From Pseudomonas alcaligenes (lineage in GTDB: Bacteria; Pseudomonadota; Gammaproteobacteria; Pseudomonadales; Pseudomonadaceae), in contig NZ_LZEU01000001.1 in assembly GCF_014490745.1 (NCBI RefSeq), positions 1,949,501-2,013,500 of the forward strand: a DNA stretch of 64,000 nucleotides, in the 5' to 3' direction. A model generated the notes under the pieces. It saw only the letters and a list, made by a program, of their open reading frames with translations. It was not told the DNA's origin and made no database searches. The position numbers and the translations under genes were made by a program. Below, one piece after another: positions 26,393 through 39,114 of this stretch. Each line of letters begins with the position of its first letter. Position 1 is the stretch's first letter.

Positions 26393-28585
26393 ATGTCCGA
26401 CCGTTACGAACTGATTCTGACCTGCCCGAAAAGCCTGGAAAGCCTGCTGGCCGAAGAGGCCGCCGGTCTGGGCCTCGAGGAAGTCCGCGAGCAGACCGCA
26501 GCGGTACGCGGCTTTGCCGGCCTGGAAACGGCCTACCGGCTGTGCCTCTGGTCACGCCTGGCCAACCGCGTGCTGCTGGTGCTGCGACGCTTCCCGGTGG
26601 TGGATGCCGAGTCGCTCTACCAGGGCGTACTGGCGGTGGACTGGGCCGAGCACCTGGAACCTTCCGGCACCCTGGCGGTGGAGTTCAGCGGCAACGGCTC
26701 GGGTATCGACAACACCCACTTCGGCGCCCTCAAGGTCAAGGACGCCATGGTCGACAAGCTGCGCACGGCCGACGGCACGCGCCCGTCGATCGACAAGATC
26801 GACCCGGATCTGCGCGTGCACCTGCGCCTGGATCGTGGCGAGGCGGTGCTGTCCATCGACCTTTCCGGCCACAGCCTGCACCAGCGCGGCTACCGCCTGC
26901 AGCAGGGCGCCGCGCCGCTCAAGGAAAACCTCGCCGCGGCCATCCTGATCCGCGCCGGCTGGCCGCGCATCGCCGCCGAGGGCGGTGCCCTGGCCGACCC
27001 GATGTGCGGGGTCGGCACCTTCCTGGTGGAGGCGGCGATGATGGCCGCCGACCTGGCGCCCAACCTCAAGCGCGAGCGCTGGGGCTTCTCCAGCTGGCTC
27101 GGCCATGTGCCGGCGCTGTGGAAGAAGCTGCACGCCGAGGCCGAGACCCGTGCCGCCGCCGGCCTGGCCAAGCCACCGCTGTGGATTCGCGGCTACGAGG
27201 CCGATCCGCGGCTGATCACCCCGGCGCGCAACAACATCGAACGTGCCGGCCTCGGCGACTGGGTCAAGCTGTACCAGGGCGAACTGGCCACCTTCGAACC
27301 GCGTCCGGACAAGAACCAGACCGGCCTGATCATCAGCAACCCGCCCTATGGCGAGCGCCTGGGCGACGAAGCGAGCCTGCTGTACCTCTACCAGAACCTC
27401 GGCGAGCGCCTGCGTCAGAGCTGCCTGAACTGGGAGGCGGCGGTGTTCACCGGCGCGCCCGAACTGGGCAAGCGCATGGGCCTGCGCAGCCACAAGCAGT
27501 ACGCCTTCTGGAACGGTGCGCTGCCGTGCAAGCTGCTGCTGTTCAAGGTGCTGCCGGAACAGTTCGTCACCGGCGAGCGCCGCCCGGCCAGCACCGTGCG
27601 TGAAGGCCAGGAGCCGGCCGTAGCGGTAGCCAGCCAGGCAGCGCGGCTGTCCGAAGGCGGGCAGATGTTCGCCAACCGCCTGCAGAAGAACCTCAAGAGC
27701 CTGGGCAAGTGGGCGAAGAAGGCCGGCATCGAGTGCTACCGCCTGTACGACGCCGACATGCCGGAATATGCCCTGGCCATCGACCTGTACCGCGACTGGG
27801 TGCACGTGCAGGAATACGCGCCGCCGCGTTCCATCGACCCGGACAAGGCCCAGGCGCGTTTGCTCGATGCCCTGGCGGCCATTCCGGTGGCGCTCGGCAT
27901 CGCGCCCGATAAAGTGGTGATCAAGCGCCGCGAGCGCCAGAGTGGCACCAAGCAGTACGAGCGCCAGGCCAGCCAGGGCCAGTTCATGGAAGTCAGCGAG
28001 GGCGGCGCCAAGCTGCTGGTCAACCTCACCGACTATCTGGACACCGGCCTGTTCCTCGACCACCGCCCGCTGCGCCTGCGTATCCAGAAGGAAGCCGCCG
28101 GCAAGCGCTTCCTCAACCTGTTCTGCTACACCGCCACGGCCACCGTGCATGCGGCCAAGGGCGGCGCGCGCAGCACCACCAGCGTCGACCTGTCGAAGAC
28201 CTACCTGGACTGGGCGCGGCGCAACCTGTCGCTGAACGGTTTTTCCGACAAGCACAAGCTGGAACAGGGCGATGTGATGGCCTGGCTGGAGGCCGACCGC
28301 GGCGAGTACGAACTGATCTTCATCGACCCGCCGACCTTCTCCAACTCCAAGCGCATGGACGGGGTGTTCGACGTGCAGCGCGACCATGTGCGTCTGCTCG
28401 ATCTGGCCATGAGTCGCCTGGCACCGGGCGGGGTGCTGTACTTCTCCAACAACTTCCGCAAGTTCGTGCTGGATGAAGGATTGGCGACGCGCTATGGGGT
28501 GGAGGAGATCAGCGAGCAGACCCTGGATCAGGATTTTGCCCGCAACGCCAAGATTCACCGGGCCTGGCGTCTGACGGCGCGCTAG
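26393..28585 (+). CDS. rlmL: Bifunctional 23S rRNA methyltransferase RlmKL
   Basis: A 730-residue fusion enzyme that methylates 23S rRNA at G2445 (N2) and G2069 (N7). It has an N-terminal THUMP domain, then the RlmL half with DPMCGVGTFLVEA (about residues 202-214) and ISNPPYGERL, and a C-terminal RlmK half with LNLFCYTATATVHAA and FIDPPTFSNSKRM. Length and both catalytic motifs are normal. The start MSDRYELILTCP matches the family; the frame extends upstream through the hairpin region. It is followed after 19 nt by a GGDEF protein gene. Confidence 0.97.
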   Translation: MSDRYELILTCPKSLESLLAEEAAGLGLEEVREQTAAVRGFAGLETAYRLCLWSRLANRVLLVLRRFPVVDAESLYQGVLAVDWAEHLEPSGTLAVEFSGNGSGIDNTHFGALKVKDAMVDKLRTADGTRPSIDKIDPDLRVHLRLDRGEAVLSIDLSGHSLHQRGYRLQQGAAPLKENLAAAILIRAGWPRIAAEGGALADPMCGVGTFLVEAAMMAADLAPNLKRERWGFSSWLGHVPALWKKLHAEAETRAAAGLAKPPLWIRGYEADPRLITPARNNIERAGLGDWVKLYQGELATFEPRPDKNQTGLIISNPPYGERLGDEASLLYLYQNLGERLRQSCLNWEAAVFTGAPELGKRMGLRSHKQYAFWNGALPCKLLLFKVLPEQFVTGERRPASTVREGQEPAVAVASQAARLSEGGQMFANRLQKNLKSLGKWAKKAGIECYRLYDADMPEYALAIDLYRDWVHVQEYAPPRSIDPDKAQARLLDALAAIPVALGIAPDKVVIKRRERQSGTKQYERQASQGQFMEVSEGGAKLLVNLTDYLDTGLFLDHRPLRLRIQKEAAGKRFLNLFCYTATATVHAAKGGARSTTSVDLSKTYLDWARRNLSLNGFSDKHKLEQGDVMAWLEADRGEYELIFIDPPTFSNSKRMDGVFDVQRDHVRLLDLAMSRLAPGGVLYFSNNFRKFVLDEGLATRYGVEEISEQTLDQDFARNAKIHRAWRLTAR

Positions 28586-28604
28586 AAACAGTAGTGGCGG
28601 TACG

Positions 28605-31409
<2,805 letters not shown>

Positions 31410-31429
31410 GCCTGCCCACCCTTGTTGCC

Positions 31430-32872
31430 TCAGCGCAGGGCGGGTTGCTTGTACAGTTCCAGGAGGATCTGGTCGAGCACCTGGGAGGCGCCCCAGGGCT
31501 TCGGGTCGTTGAGGATCGCCGAGACCGCCCAGGTGTTGCCGTTGCTGTCGCGGGTGAAACCGGCGATGGCGCGCACGTTGTTCAGGGTGCCGGTCTTGAT
31601 ATGGCCTTCGCCGACCAGGGCGGTGCGCCGCAGGCGCTTGCGCATGGTGCCGTCCATGGCTACCAGCGGCAGCGAGGAAATGAACTCGGGGGCGTAGGGG
31701 CTGTGCCAGGCGGCCTGTAGCATGGCGGCCATCTCGCGGGTGCTGACCCGCTCGTCGCGCGACAGCCCGGAGCCGTTCTCGATCACCAGGTGGCTGGCGG
31801 TGATGCCCTTGCGCGCCAGCCAGGCGCGGATCGCCCGCTGCGCCGCCTTGGAGTCGTCGGCATCGGCCTTGTCGCGGAACTGCGCGCCGATGCTGAGGAA
31901 CAGCTGGCGGGCCATGGTGTTGTTACTGTACTTGTTGATGTCGCGGATGATCTCCGGCAGATCCGGCGAATAGGCGCGGGCCAGCAGGCGGGCGCTCTTC
32001 GGCACGCTGCCCTGGCGATCCTTGCCCATGATGCTGCCGCCCAGCTCCTGCCAGATCGCCCGCACGGCACCGGCGGCGTAGCCGGGGTGGTCGAGCAGCG
32101 ACAGGTAGGTCTGCGCGCTGCAGCCTTCGGCCAGCTTGCCGGTGACCACCAGGGTGGTGCCGTCGTACTGGGTCACCGGGTTGAAGCGCACGTCCGGCCA
32201 GCCCGGGCACTTGGCGGCCGGCAGCGCCTTGACCTGGTTGTCGATGCGCACGTTGGTCAGCGGCGGCTCCATCATCACGCTGACCTTGCCGCCATCGGTG
32301 CGGGTGATCAGGCGCACGGCCTTGAGGTTGATCAGCAGGGCATCGGGGCCGACCAGGAACGGCTTGTTCTTGTCGCCGCCGTCGTCGTTGAACACTGGCA
32401 GTTGCGGCTGGACGAAGCGGTCGCGGTCGAGGATCAGGTCGCCGGTGACCTGCTGCACACCGTTGGCGCGCAGGTCGCGCATCATCAGCCAGAGCTTCTC
32501 CATGTTCAGCTTGGGATCGCCGCCACCCTTGAGGTAGAGGTTGCCGTTGAGCACGCCGTTCTTCAGCGGGCCGTCGGCGTAGAACTCGGTCTGCCAGTGG
32601 TAGGTGGGGCCGAGCAGCTCGAGGGCGGCATAGGTGGTGACCAGTTTCATGGTCGAGGCCGGGTTCACCGACACATCGGCGTTGTAGACGATGCTGGTGC
32701 CGGGGCCGGTGAGCGGGATGGCCACCAGCGACAGGCTATTGACCCCCAGCTTGTTGGCCTTGAGGGCCTGCTGCACCTTGGCCGGCAGGCTGTTGCTGAC
32801 GGCGGCGTGGGCGGGAAGGGCGAAGGGCAGAAGCAGACTGGCGAGGGCGAGGCGACGAAGCGATCTGATCAT
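31430..32872 (-). CDS. dacB: D-alanyl-D-alanine carboxypeptidase/endopeptidase (PBP4)
   Basis: A 480-residue periplasmic enzyme of peptidoglycan recycling and remodelling, family S13. It has a signal peptide (residues 1-23), catalytic STMK at residues 73-76, the SGLSRDE form of the SxN motif (NGSGLSR), and KTGTLNN near the C-terminus. The long insertion between STMK and SxN is characteristic of PBP4. The start at MIRSLRRL was chosen to give a proper signal peptide. It is convergent with the GGDEF protein gene. Confidence 0.93.
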   Translation of the reverse strand: MIRSLRRLALASLLLPFALPAHAAVSNSLPAKVQQALKANKLGVNSLSLVAIPLTGPGTSIVYNADVSVNPASTMKLVTTYAALELLGPTYHWQTEFYADGPLKNGVLNGNLYLKGGGDPKLNMEKLWLMMRDLRANGVQQVTGDLILDRDRFVQPQLPVFNDDGGDKNKPFLVGPDALLINLKAVRLITRTDGGKVSVMMEPPLTNVRIDNQVKALPAAKCPGWPDVRFNPVTQYDGTTLVVTGKLAEGCSAQTYLSLLDHPGYAAGAVRAIWQELGGSIMGKDRQGSVPKSARLLARAYSPDLPEIIRDINKYSNNTMARQLFLSIGAQFRDKADADDSKAAQRAIRAWLARKGITASHLVIENGSGLSRDERVSTREMAAMLQAAWHSPYAPEFISSLPLVAMDGTMRKRLRRTALVGEGHIKTGTLNNVRAIAGFTRDSNGNTWAVSAILNDPKPWGASQVLDQILLELYKQPALR

Positions 32873-33100
32873 TGAAGAAGCCGTACGAGATGAAGAGAAA
32901 CCCGGCTGGTAGACGCTCGGGTGGCTTGGCGAATTGCCGCGCATTATGCCCCAGGCCTGCTCCTTGTGGGCGCTTTCACCTGGTCTGGCAGTGCCCGTCG
33001 CGGCGTTTTTTTCCGACTTTTCGGTCAATGGACGGGCGGCCGACGCGGCAAACTGCTAGAGTGCCGCCGGTAATTTCTATTGAGTGTTGAGGAGTTTTAC

Positions 33101-33439
33101 ATGGCCACTAACCGTTCCCGCCGTCTGCGCAAGAAACTCTGCGTCGACGAATTCCAGGAGCTGGGCTGCGAGCTGAACCTGAGCTTCCGCGATGGCCTGT
33201 CCGACGCCGAGATGGATGCCTTCGTCGACGCCTTCCTGGACGAAGCCGTTGCTGGCAACGGTCTGGGCTATGTCGGTGGCGATGACTACGGCTTCGTCTG
33301 CCTGGGCAAGCGTGGCTCGATGAACGCCGAGCAGCGCACCCAGCTGGATGCCTGGCTCAAGGCCCGCGGTGAGCTGACTGGCTACACCCTGAGTCCGCTG
33401 ATGGACGTGTGGTATCCGGAGAATCCGGTCAACGCCTGA
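33101..33439 (+). CDS. yggL: YggL family 50S ribosome-binding protein
   Basis: A 112-residue protein with the DUF469/YggL signature: an N-terminal basic run (RSRRLRKKLCVDEFQELG), LSDAEMDAFVDAFLDEAV, and LKARGELTGYTLSPLMDVWYP near the end. The E. coli homologue binds the large ribosomal subunit. The ATG follows GAGGAG. A perfect terminator palindrome follows it. Confidence 0.9.
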   Translation: MATNRSRRLRKKLCVDEFQELGCELNLSFRDGLSDAEMDAFVDAFLDEAVAGNGLGYVGGDDYGFVCLGKRGSMNAEQRTQLDAWLKARGELTGYTLSPLMDVWYPENPVNA

Positions 33440-33466
33440 CCCGCGTAGCATGGCAGTCCGCCAAGC

Positions 33467-33500
33467 AACAAAAAGCCCGACCTAGGTCGGGCTTTTTGTT
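33467..33500. terminator. Perfect 34-bp palindromic terminator
   Basis: AACAAAAAGCCCGACCT followed by its exact reverse complement. It serves yggL (+) and the HD-GYP gene (-). Confidence 0.9.
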
Positions 33501-33518
33501 GGCTGCGAATCGTTGTTC

Positions 33519-36473
33519 TCAGGCCAGGCCGGCCTTGCCGAGAATGGCGGCGACGTCCACCGTATCGATCTGCTCCGGGCGCAGGTAGCGCTCGGCGTAC
33601 TGCTGATAGATGCCGGCCTGGACGAACAGGCCGAACAGCTCCGGGTCGACATGGGCGCCGCGGCACATGCCGGCCATGATGTTGAGCGACTCGGTCAGGG
33701 TCTTGCCCTTCTTGTACGGGCGATCCACGGCGGTAAGCGCCTCGAAGATATCGGCAATCGCCATCATCCGCGCCGGCAGGCTCATGTCCTCGCGCTTCAG
33801 GCGTTTCGGGTAGCCGCTGCCGTCCATCTTCTCGTGGTGACCGCCGGCGATCTCGGCGACGTTGGCCAGGTGCGGCGGGAAGGGCAGGTAGTTGAGCATG
33901 CGGATGGTCTGCACCATGTGCCCGTTGATGATGAAGCGCTCTTCGTTGGTCAGGGTACCGCGGCCGATGCCGAGGTTGTACAGCTCGCCGCGGTTGAGCT
34001 TGTACTGCGGCACGTCGAGCTTGAAGCCCCAGGGGTTGTCGGCCGGGATCAGCTCGCTGGCCGGACGCTCCAGCAGGTGTTCCGGCTTGTCGCCGAGCAG
34101 CTGCTCCTGCGCTGGCAGGGACGGCGCCGGGGTGCGTGCCTGGCGCTGGTTCTCCTCCCAGGACACGCCGATGCGGTCGTCCAGGGTGCGCGTCCAGGTG
34201 CGTGCGCCGATCGTGCGCAGGCGCTCCATGTCGGCATCGGCCATGGCTTCGCCGCCCAGGTTGCAGCGCGCGATAAAGGCGAATTCGTCGTCCAGGGCAG
34301 CCAGGGTCGCGTCGCGCAGATCGGCCAGATTGTTCTCTGTGCCGCCCTTGGCCAGGTCCTCCCAGTAGGTGATCCAGGCGTCGCGCTTGAGTACCTCGAA
34401 GCGCATGCGCACTTCGTGGATACGGTCATAGATGGTTTCCAGCTTGGTCGCCTTGTCCACCACATACTCGGGGGTGGTGACCTTGCCGCAGTCGTGCAGC
34501 CAGGCGGCGATATGCAGGGCTTCCCATTCCTCGTCGCTCGGCTGGTAGTCGCGGAACGGCGCCTCTTCGCTCTCGGCGGCGGCGCGGGCGAGCATCAGGG
34601 TCAGTTCCGGCACCCGCTGGCAGTGGCCGCCGGTGTAGGGGCTCTTGGCGTCGATGGCGCCGGCGATCAGCTGGATGAAGGCGTCCAGCAGCTTCTTCTG
34701 TTGTTCCAGCAAGCGCTGGCTTTCGATGCACAGCGCAGCGACCCCGGATACCGCCTCGACGAAGGCGATGCGCTCCGGGCTGAGCATGGCCTGGTCGGCG
34801 GCGTCGCCGCTGTCGCGATGCAGCAGTACCAGCACGCCGACCGTCTCGCCCTGGCGGTTGTGCAGGCCGCTGCTGACCAGGTGCACGCGTGGGCTGTCGA
34901 GGGTGTGCAGCAGGCTCTGGATGCCGTCGGCCTGATCGAAGCCGAGCGGTACCACCTCGCTCGGGCCGCCCTTGGCCGGGCCGCGCAGCCAGGCGGGCAG
35001 TTCGCTCTCGGCCGGGTCGTAGCTGGGGATGTGGTGCTCCTCCAGGTTGTGCTGTTCGTCGTTGATGAACAGGCCGTGGGGCTCCAGCCGGCCGTTGCCG
35101 GCATCGCGCAGGTAGAGCAGGCCGGCGTCGGCCTCGCTGAGGTCGACCGTTTCCTTGAGCACACGGCGCAGCAGGGCGTCGAAGCGGGTTTCCGCGGACA
35201 GGCTGGCGGTGATCTCGAGGAAGCTCGACAGGGTGTCCTTCATCTTGGCCATGGCCACGGCCAGCTGATCGACCTCCAGTACCAGCGAGCGGCCGCTGGC
35301 CGGGTGGTCGAAGTTGAAGCTGCGGATCGCCTCGGCCTCGCTGACCAGGGCGCGCAGTGGGCGGACGATGCTGCGCGAGAGCATCCAGCCCAGCGGAATG
35401 CACAGCAGCAGAATGCCCAGGGTGATCATCGCGCCCTGCCAGCGGATACGGTAGGCGTCGGCCAGCAACTCGTCCTCGGGGGCCAGCAGGGCCAGGCGCA
35501 GGCCATTGGGGCCGCCCTCGGCGATGTTCGAGTAGGACAGCTGCCAGTGGCGGTGATCGAGCTTGATGCCGCCCTGGCGATCCTTCTGCAGGCCGCGCTG
35601 GAACAGCTCGCCGAGGGCCGGGCTGAGCTGCTCGACCTTGGCCAGGTGAGTGGTACCGTTCTTGACGATCAGCTTGCTGATGTCGGGGTAGGCCGCCGCC
35701 GAGCCGTCCGGGCTGTACAGCACCACCTCGGTGGACGGGGTGACCTTGTGCTTGGCCAGGGTGGCGGAGAGGTCGGCCAGGGTGAGATCTGCCCCCATCA
35801 CCACCTGGTTGCGGCTGACCCGTGCCAGGGTGGTGCCGATATCACCACTGGAGAAGAACACATAGGGCGCGGTAGTGATCTGATCGCCGTTGTCCTTGGC
35901 CATCTGGTACCAGGGGCGGGTGCGCGGGTCATAGGTTTCGTTGAGGTTCTGCCGGCGGCTGATGAGCTGCAGTTGCTCGTCCAGGTACTGGTACTCGGAG
36001 ATCGGTCGCGCCGAGCCGGTGCGGTCGATGCTCCACACCTGATAGGTAGCAGTCGGCGGGGCGTCGAAGATGGTCTTGAGGCGTTCGTTGCGCAGCGGCC
36101 GCAGCATGAAGAAGTCGCCATCCGGGTAGCCCAGGTAGAGCGCGGCCAGCTTGGGGTTGTCGCGCAGGGCCTGGGCGAACTGTGGCAGCAGATCCTGGCG
36201 CTGGTAGCTGTCGGTGACCTGGTTTTCCTCGTTGAGCACCAGCAGGGCCAGCAGGTGGCGAATCGGCTGGTAGGTGTGCTGCAGGTCGGCCTCGACCTCT
36301 TCGCGTACCTGGTTGAACAGCTGGGAACTGCTGGAGAGGATGATCTGGCTGGTCTGGTGGTAGTTGAACAGGCCGAGCACCACGCCGGTCAACAACAGCA
36401 GGACGGTGAACAGGAAGCTGATATGCACATGCAGGGGGAAACGGCGTTCGGGGCTTCGGGACTTGGTGTGCAT
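33519..36473 (-). CDS. HD-GYP domain cyclic di-GMP phosphodiesterase with periplasmic sensor
   Basis: A 984-residue protein. One membrane segment near residues 18-40 and a second near 360-380 flank a dCache-like periplasmic domain (GTRPWYQMA-type motif: YDPRTRPWYQMAKDNG). Then come HAMP (RSIVRPLRALVSEAEAI), a GAF domain, and an HD-GYP domain. The HD-GYP part has HDCGK for metal binding and HHEKMDGSGYP, so the catalytic site is complete. It carries an insertion of about 130 residues between the two motifs. It should degrade cyclic di-GMP. A longer plus-strand antisense frame is a shadow. Confidence 0.92.
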   Translation of the reverse strand: MHTKSRSPERRFPLHVHISFLFTVLLLLTGVVLGLFNYHQTSQIILSSSSQLFNQVREEVEADLQHTYQPIRHLLALLVLNEENQVTDSYQRQDLLPQFAQALRDNPKLAALYLGYPDGDFFMLRPLRNERLKTIFDAPPTATYQVWSIDRTGSARPISEYQYLDEQLQLISRRQNLNETYDPRTRPWYQMAKDNGDQITTAPYVFFSSGDIGTTLARVSRNQVVMGADLTLADLSATLAKHKVTPSTEVVLYSPDGSAAAYPDISKLIVKNGTTHLAKVEQLSPALGELFQRGLQKDRQGGIKLDHRHWQLSYSNIAEGGPNGLRLALLAPEDELLADAYRIRWQGAMITLGILLLCIPLGWMLSRSIVRPLRALVSEAEAIRSFNFDHPASGRSLVLEVDQLAVAMAKMKDTLSSFLEITASLSAETRFDALLRRVLKETVDLSEADAGLLYLRDAGNGRLEPHGLFINDEQHNLEEHHIPSYDPAESELPAWLRGPAKGGPSEVVPLGFDQADGIQSLLHTLDSPRVHLVSSGLHNRQGETVGVLVLLHRDSGDAADQAMLSPERIAFVEAVSGVAALCIESQRLLEQQKKLLDAFIQLIAGAIDAKSPYTGGHCQRVPELTLMLARAAAESEEAPFRDYQPSDEEWEALHIAAWLHDCGKVTTPEYVVDKATKLETIYDRIHEVRMRFEVLKRDAWITYWEDLAKGGTENNLADLRDATLAALDDEFAFIARCNLGGEAMADADMERLRTIGARTWTRTLDDRIGVSWEENQRQARTPAPSLPAQEQLLGDKPEHLLERPASELIPADNPWGFKLDVPQYKLNRGELYNLGIGRGTLTNEERFIINGHMVQTIRMLNYLPFPPHLANVAEIAGGHHEKMDGSGYPKRLKREDMSLPARMMAIADIFEALTAVDRPYKKGKTLTESLNIMAGMCRGAHVDPELFGLFVQAGIYQQYAERYLRPEQIDTVDVAAILGKAGLA

Positions 36474-36558
36474 GTGCCTCACTCCATTGACTGCATCGAG
36501 GGAACAGGGAAACAGCATAGTGAGGCGGCGCGTATTGTGCCCCCCCATCGTCCATTGT

Positions 36559-37614
36559 CTATTGCTGTGGGGGTGTGCTCTGCCGGCTGCGCTGCAGCCA
36601 GTGCTCCAGGCCGTAGATCAGCAGGCTCACCAGAATGGCCAGCACCACGCCGATCAGGCAATTGAGCAGGCGCAGCTGCGGCAGGTGCCAGTCCTGCGAC
36701 AGGCTTTCGGCCAGCAGCACGAAACTCAGGGTCACCTGCAGCACGAACAGCCCGTAGTTGTGGGCCTGGAAGGCGCGGCTGAGCATGATCAGCGGCAGGA
36801 TGGTCGCCACCATCAGCGGCGGGCTCTGCAGGCTGTGGCCGAAGTAGATCAGCAGCACTGCGGCGCACAGGCAGCCCATGCTCAGCTGCACGGCGCGCAC
36901 CAGGCTGCCCTTGAGTTCCAGCTGCAGGGTGCTGATCACGGCAATGGTCAGCCAGTAGCCGCGTGGCAGCTGGGCCAGGTTGACGATCAGCCCGGCCAGC
37001 GCGCAGGTCAGCGCGCAGCGCAGTGCATGCAGGCGCCAGCGTTGCTCCGGCAGGCGCTGAGCATGGCGCTTGAGCACCTTGTACAGGCTGACGACGCGCG
37101 GCATGTAGGGCCAGGTGCGCAGGCCATGCAGGCCGCGCAGGCCGAAGGCGAGGAGCATCACCCAGAGCCCGCCGAGGGTGAACAGCATGGCCACCGCATA
37201 GGGGTTGTCGAGGTTGCCCAGGCCGTACTGGCCCTGGCCCAGGCACAGGCACACGGTGAGGCCGATGCCGAGCTTGCCGGCCTCGCTGCCCAGGCGCTGC
37301 AGCCAGGCCAGCCCGGCACCATAGAGGGCGAAGATGCCGAGGCTGATCAGCGGATGGGTGGCAGCCCAGAAGCCCAGGCCGGCGCTGCAGGCGCCGAGCA
37401 GGGTGAGCAGCAGCATGCGCAGCATGCCGAAACGGTGCAGCGGGTTGGGCTGGGCGGCCTGGAAGGCGCCGGCCGAGGCCCAGAGGAAGCCGGGATGGCC
37501 GCTGAACAGGCCCAGCAGCAGCGGCAGTGCGCAGCCCAGACCGGCGATCACCGCCGGGCCCCAGGCGGGGGGGCCGGCGTGCCAGCTGACGATCTGCCGC
37601 AGCACGGTCTTCAT
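36559..37614 (-). CDS. FUSC family inner-membrane protein
   Basis: A 351-residue protein with about ten hydrophobic segments in two halves, each ending in a short soluble stretch (RLPEQRWRLHALRCA between them). The pattern and the R-W-R-x-A-L-R linkage are those of FUSC/aromatic acid exporter relatives. The protein is shorter than AaeB because it lacks the cytoplasmic domain. It sits 2 nt downstream of dgt and is probably cotranscribed. Substrate unknown. Confidence 0.8.
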   Translation of the reverse strand: MKTVLRQIVSWHAGPPAWGPAVIAGLGCALPLLLGLFSGHPGFLWASAGAFQAAQPNPLHRFGMLRMLLLTLLGACSAGLGFWAATHPLISLGIFALYGAGLAWLQRLGSEAGKLGIGLTVCLCLGQGQYGLGNLDNPYAVAMLFTLGGLWVMLLAFGLRGLHGLRTWPYMPRVVSLYKVLKRHAQRLPEQRWRLHALRCALTCALAGLIVNLAQLPRGYWLTIAVISTLQLELKGSLVRAVQLSMGCLCAAVLLIYFGHSLQSPPLMVATILPLIMLSRAFQAHNYGLFVLQVTLSFVLLAESLSQDWHLPQLRLLNCLIGVVLAILVSLLIYGLEHWLQRSRQSTPPQQ

Positions 37615-37616
37615 GG

Positions 37617-38948
37617 CTATACCGGGCTGGAACGGCCGGTCATTTCCCGGGCCATTTCGGTGGCATAGCTGTCGGTCATCCCGGCGATGAAGTCGATCAT
37701 GCGCAGGAAGGCGCGGTGCAGGGGCCAGCCCGGGTCGGGGGCGTTGTGCCCGAGGAGGTCGAGGATGCGCTGATTCTTGAACGATGGCGTGCGCCCGCCA
37801 TGCTGTTCCAGGGCGGCGCCGCAGAAGGCATTGAGGAGGATTTCCAGGGTGGTGTAGGCGCCGATCTCGTGCAGGGTCTTGCGCTTGTCCTGGAAGATCT
37901 TTTCCCGCGCCATGGCCTTGGCCTGTTGCACGCAGCGCTTGGCCGGGCCGTGCATGTGTTCGACCAGGTCGCCGTTCAGCTGGCCGCGCAGCAGCGCCGG
38001 CTGCTGCTCGACGAAGGCGTGGGCGGCGGCATTGGTCAGGTGTTCGATGGCCTTGCCGCGCAGGATCGCCAGCTTGCGCCGGCGCGAGTCCTGCGGGCCG
38101 AGCTGGCGATAGGTTTCCGGCAGGTCGTCGCCGACCAGGCCGAGCAGCAGGGCCTCGACCTCGCGGTAGTCGAGCAGCTCCATTTCCAGGCCGTCTTCCA
38201 GGTCGATCAGGCCATAGCAGATGTCGTCCGCCGCCTCCATCAGGTAGACCAGCGGGTGGCGGGCCCAGCGCTGCTCCTCGATCTGCGGCAGGCCGAGTTT
38301 GGCGGCGATCTGTTCGAGCAGCGGCAGCTCGCTCTGGTAGCAGCCGAACTTGTGCTTCTTGTAGCCCAGGGCCTCGGCATGACGGGCCGTCCAGGGGTAC
38401 TTCAGATAGCTGCCGAGGGTGGCGTAGGTGAGGCGGGTGCCGCCGTCGAACTGGTGATATTCCAGCTGGGTCAGTACGCGAAAGCCCTGGGCGTTGCCCT
38501 CGAAATTGAGGAAGTCGCCGCGTTCGGCCTCGCTCATCGCGTCCAGCCAGCCGCGTCCGGCGGCCTGCTGGAACCAGTGGCGGATGGCGTCTTCGCCGGA
38601 GTGGCCGAACGGCGGGTTGCCGATGTCGTGGGCCAGGCAGGCGGACTGCACCACCACGCCGAGGTCGACCGGGTCGCACCAGTCCGGCAGCTCGTCGCGG
38701 ATCATCTCGCCGACGCGCATGCCCAAGGAGCGGCCGACGCAACTGACTTCCAGCGAGTGGGTCAGACGGGTATGGATGTGGTCGTTGCTGGACACCGGGT
38801 GCACCTGGGTCTTGCGCCCCAGGCGGCGGAAGGCACCGGAGAAGATGATGCGGTCGTGATCCTTGTGGAACGGGCTGCGGCCCAGCTCGGCGGAGCTGTG
38901 TACCGGTTTGCCGAGGCGTTCGCGGGTGAGCAGGGTGTTCCAGTCCAA
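37617..38948 (-). CDS. dgt: Deoxyguanosinetriphosphate triphosphohydrolase-like protein
   Basis: A 443-residue HD-superfamily dNTPase. The metal ligands are in [10 protein letters not shown] (about residues 59-68), [11 protein letters not shown] (about 106-116) and the later [10 protein letters not shown]. It cleaves dGTP (and probably other dNTPs) to the nucleoside and triphosphate. The start is a TTG at 38948, 5-6 nt after GAGGA, giving the usual family N-terminus [12 protein letters not shown]. An ATG 34 codons upstream adds non-conserved sequence. Cotranscribed with the FUSC gene. Confidence 0.9.
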   Translation of the reverse strand: MDWNTLLTRERLGKPVHSSAELGRSPFHKDHDRIIFSGAFRRLGRKTQVHPVSSNDHIHTRLTHSLEVSCVGRSLGMRVGEMIRDELPDWCDPVDLGVVVQSACLAHDIGNPPFGHSGEDAIRHWFQQAAGRGWLDAMSEAERGDFLNFEGNAQGFRVLTQLEYHQFDGGTRLTYATLGSYLKYPWTARHAEALGYKKHKFGCYQSELPLLEQIAAKLGLPQIEEQRWARHPLVYLMEAADDICYGLIDLEDGLEMELLDYREVEALLLGLVGDDLPETYRQLGPQDSRRRKLAILRGKAIEHLTNAAAHAFVEQQPALLRGQLNGDLVEHMHGPAKRCVQQAKAMAREKIFQDKRKTLHEIGAYTTLEILLNAFCGAALEQHGGRTPSFKNQRILDLLGHNAPDPGWPLHRAFLRMIDFIAGMTDSYATEMAREMTGRSSPV

Positions 38949-39052
38949 GGGCTGTCCTCGCCAGTCAGTCGGCTCTAGCTTCGGGCTTCGCGCGATGAGC
39001 TGCAAGGGCCGTTGGCGCCCGACCGACGGTATTTTGGCCTCGATAGGCACGT

Positions 39053-39062
39053 TGTGATCACA
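39053..39062. repeat. Palindrome TGTGATCACA upstream of a diguanylate cyclase gene
   Basis: A perfect 10-nt palindrome in the dgt/GGDEF divergent gap. It lacks the 6-bp spacer of a CRP/Vfr site, so the binding protein is unknown. Confidence 0.3.
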
Positions 39063-39114
39063 GTGCTATCGTAATGCCATCGCGTACTAAGCCAATAACA
39101 AGAGATAACAGCAC

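Noticed and set aside
33513..36665. A 1050-residue plus-strand open frame, longer than the gene opposite it
   Set aside because: It is exactly antisense to the HD-GYP gene, whose domains are clear. The frame is a by-product of GC-rich third-position codon bias and has repetitive Gln/Val/Leu-rich composition without motifs.
39053..39062. TGTGATCACA as a CRP/Vfr site
   Set aside because: The half-sites are adjacent, without the 6-bp spacer that CRP and Vfr require.
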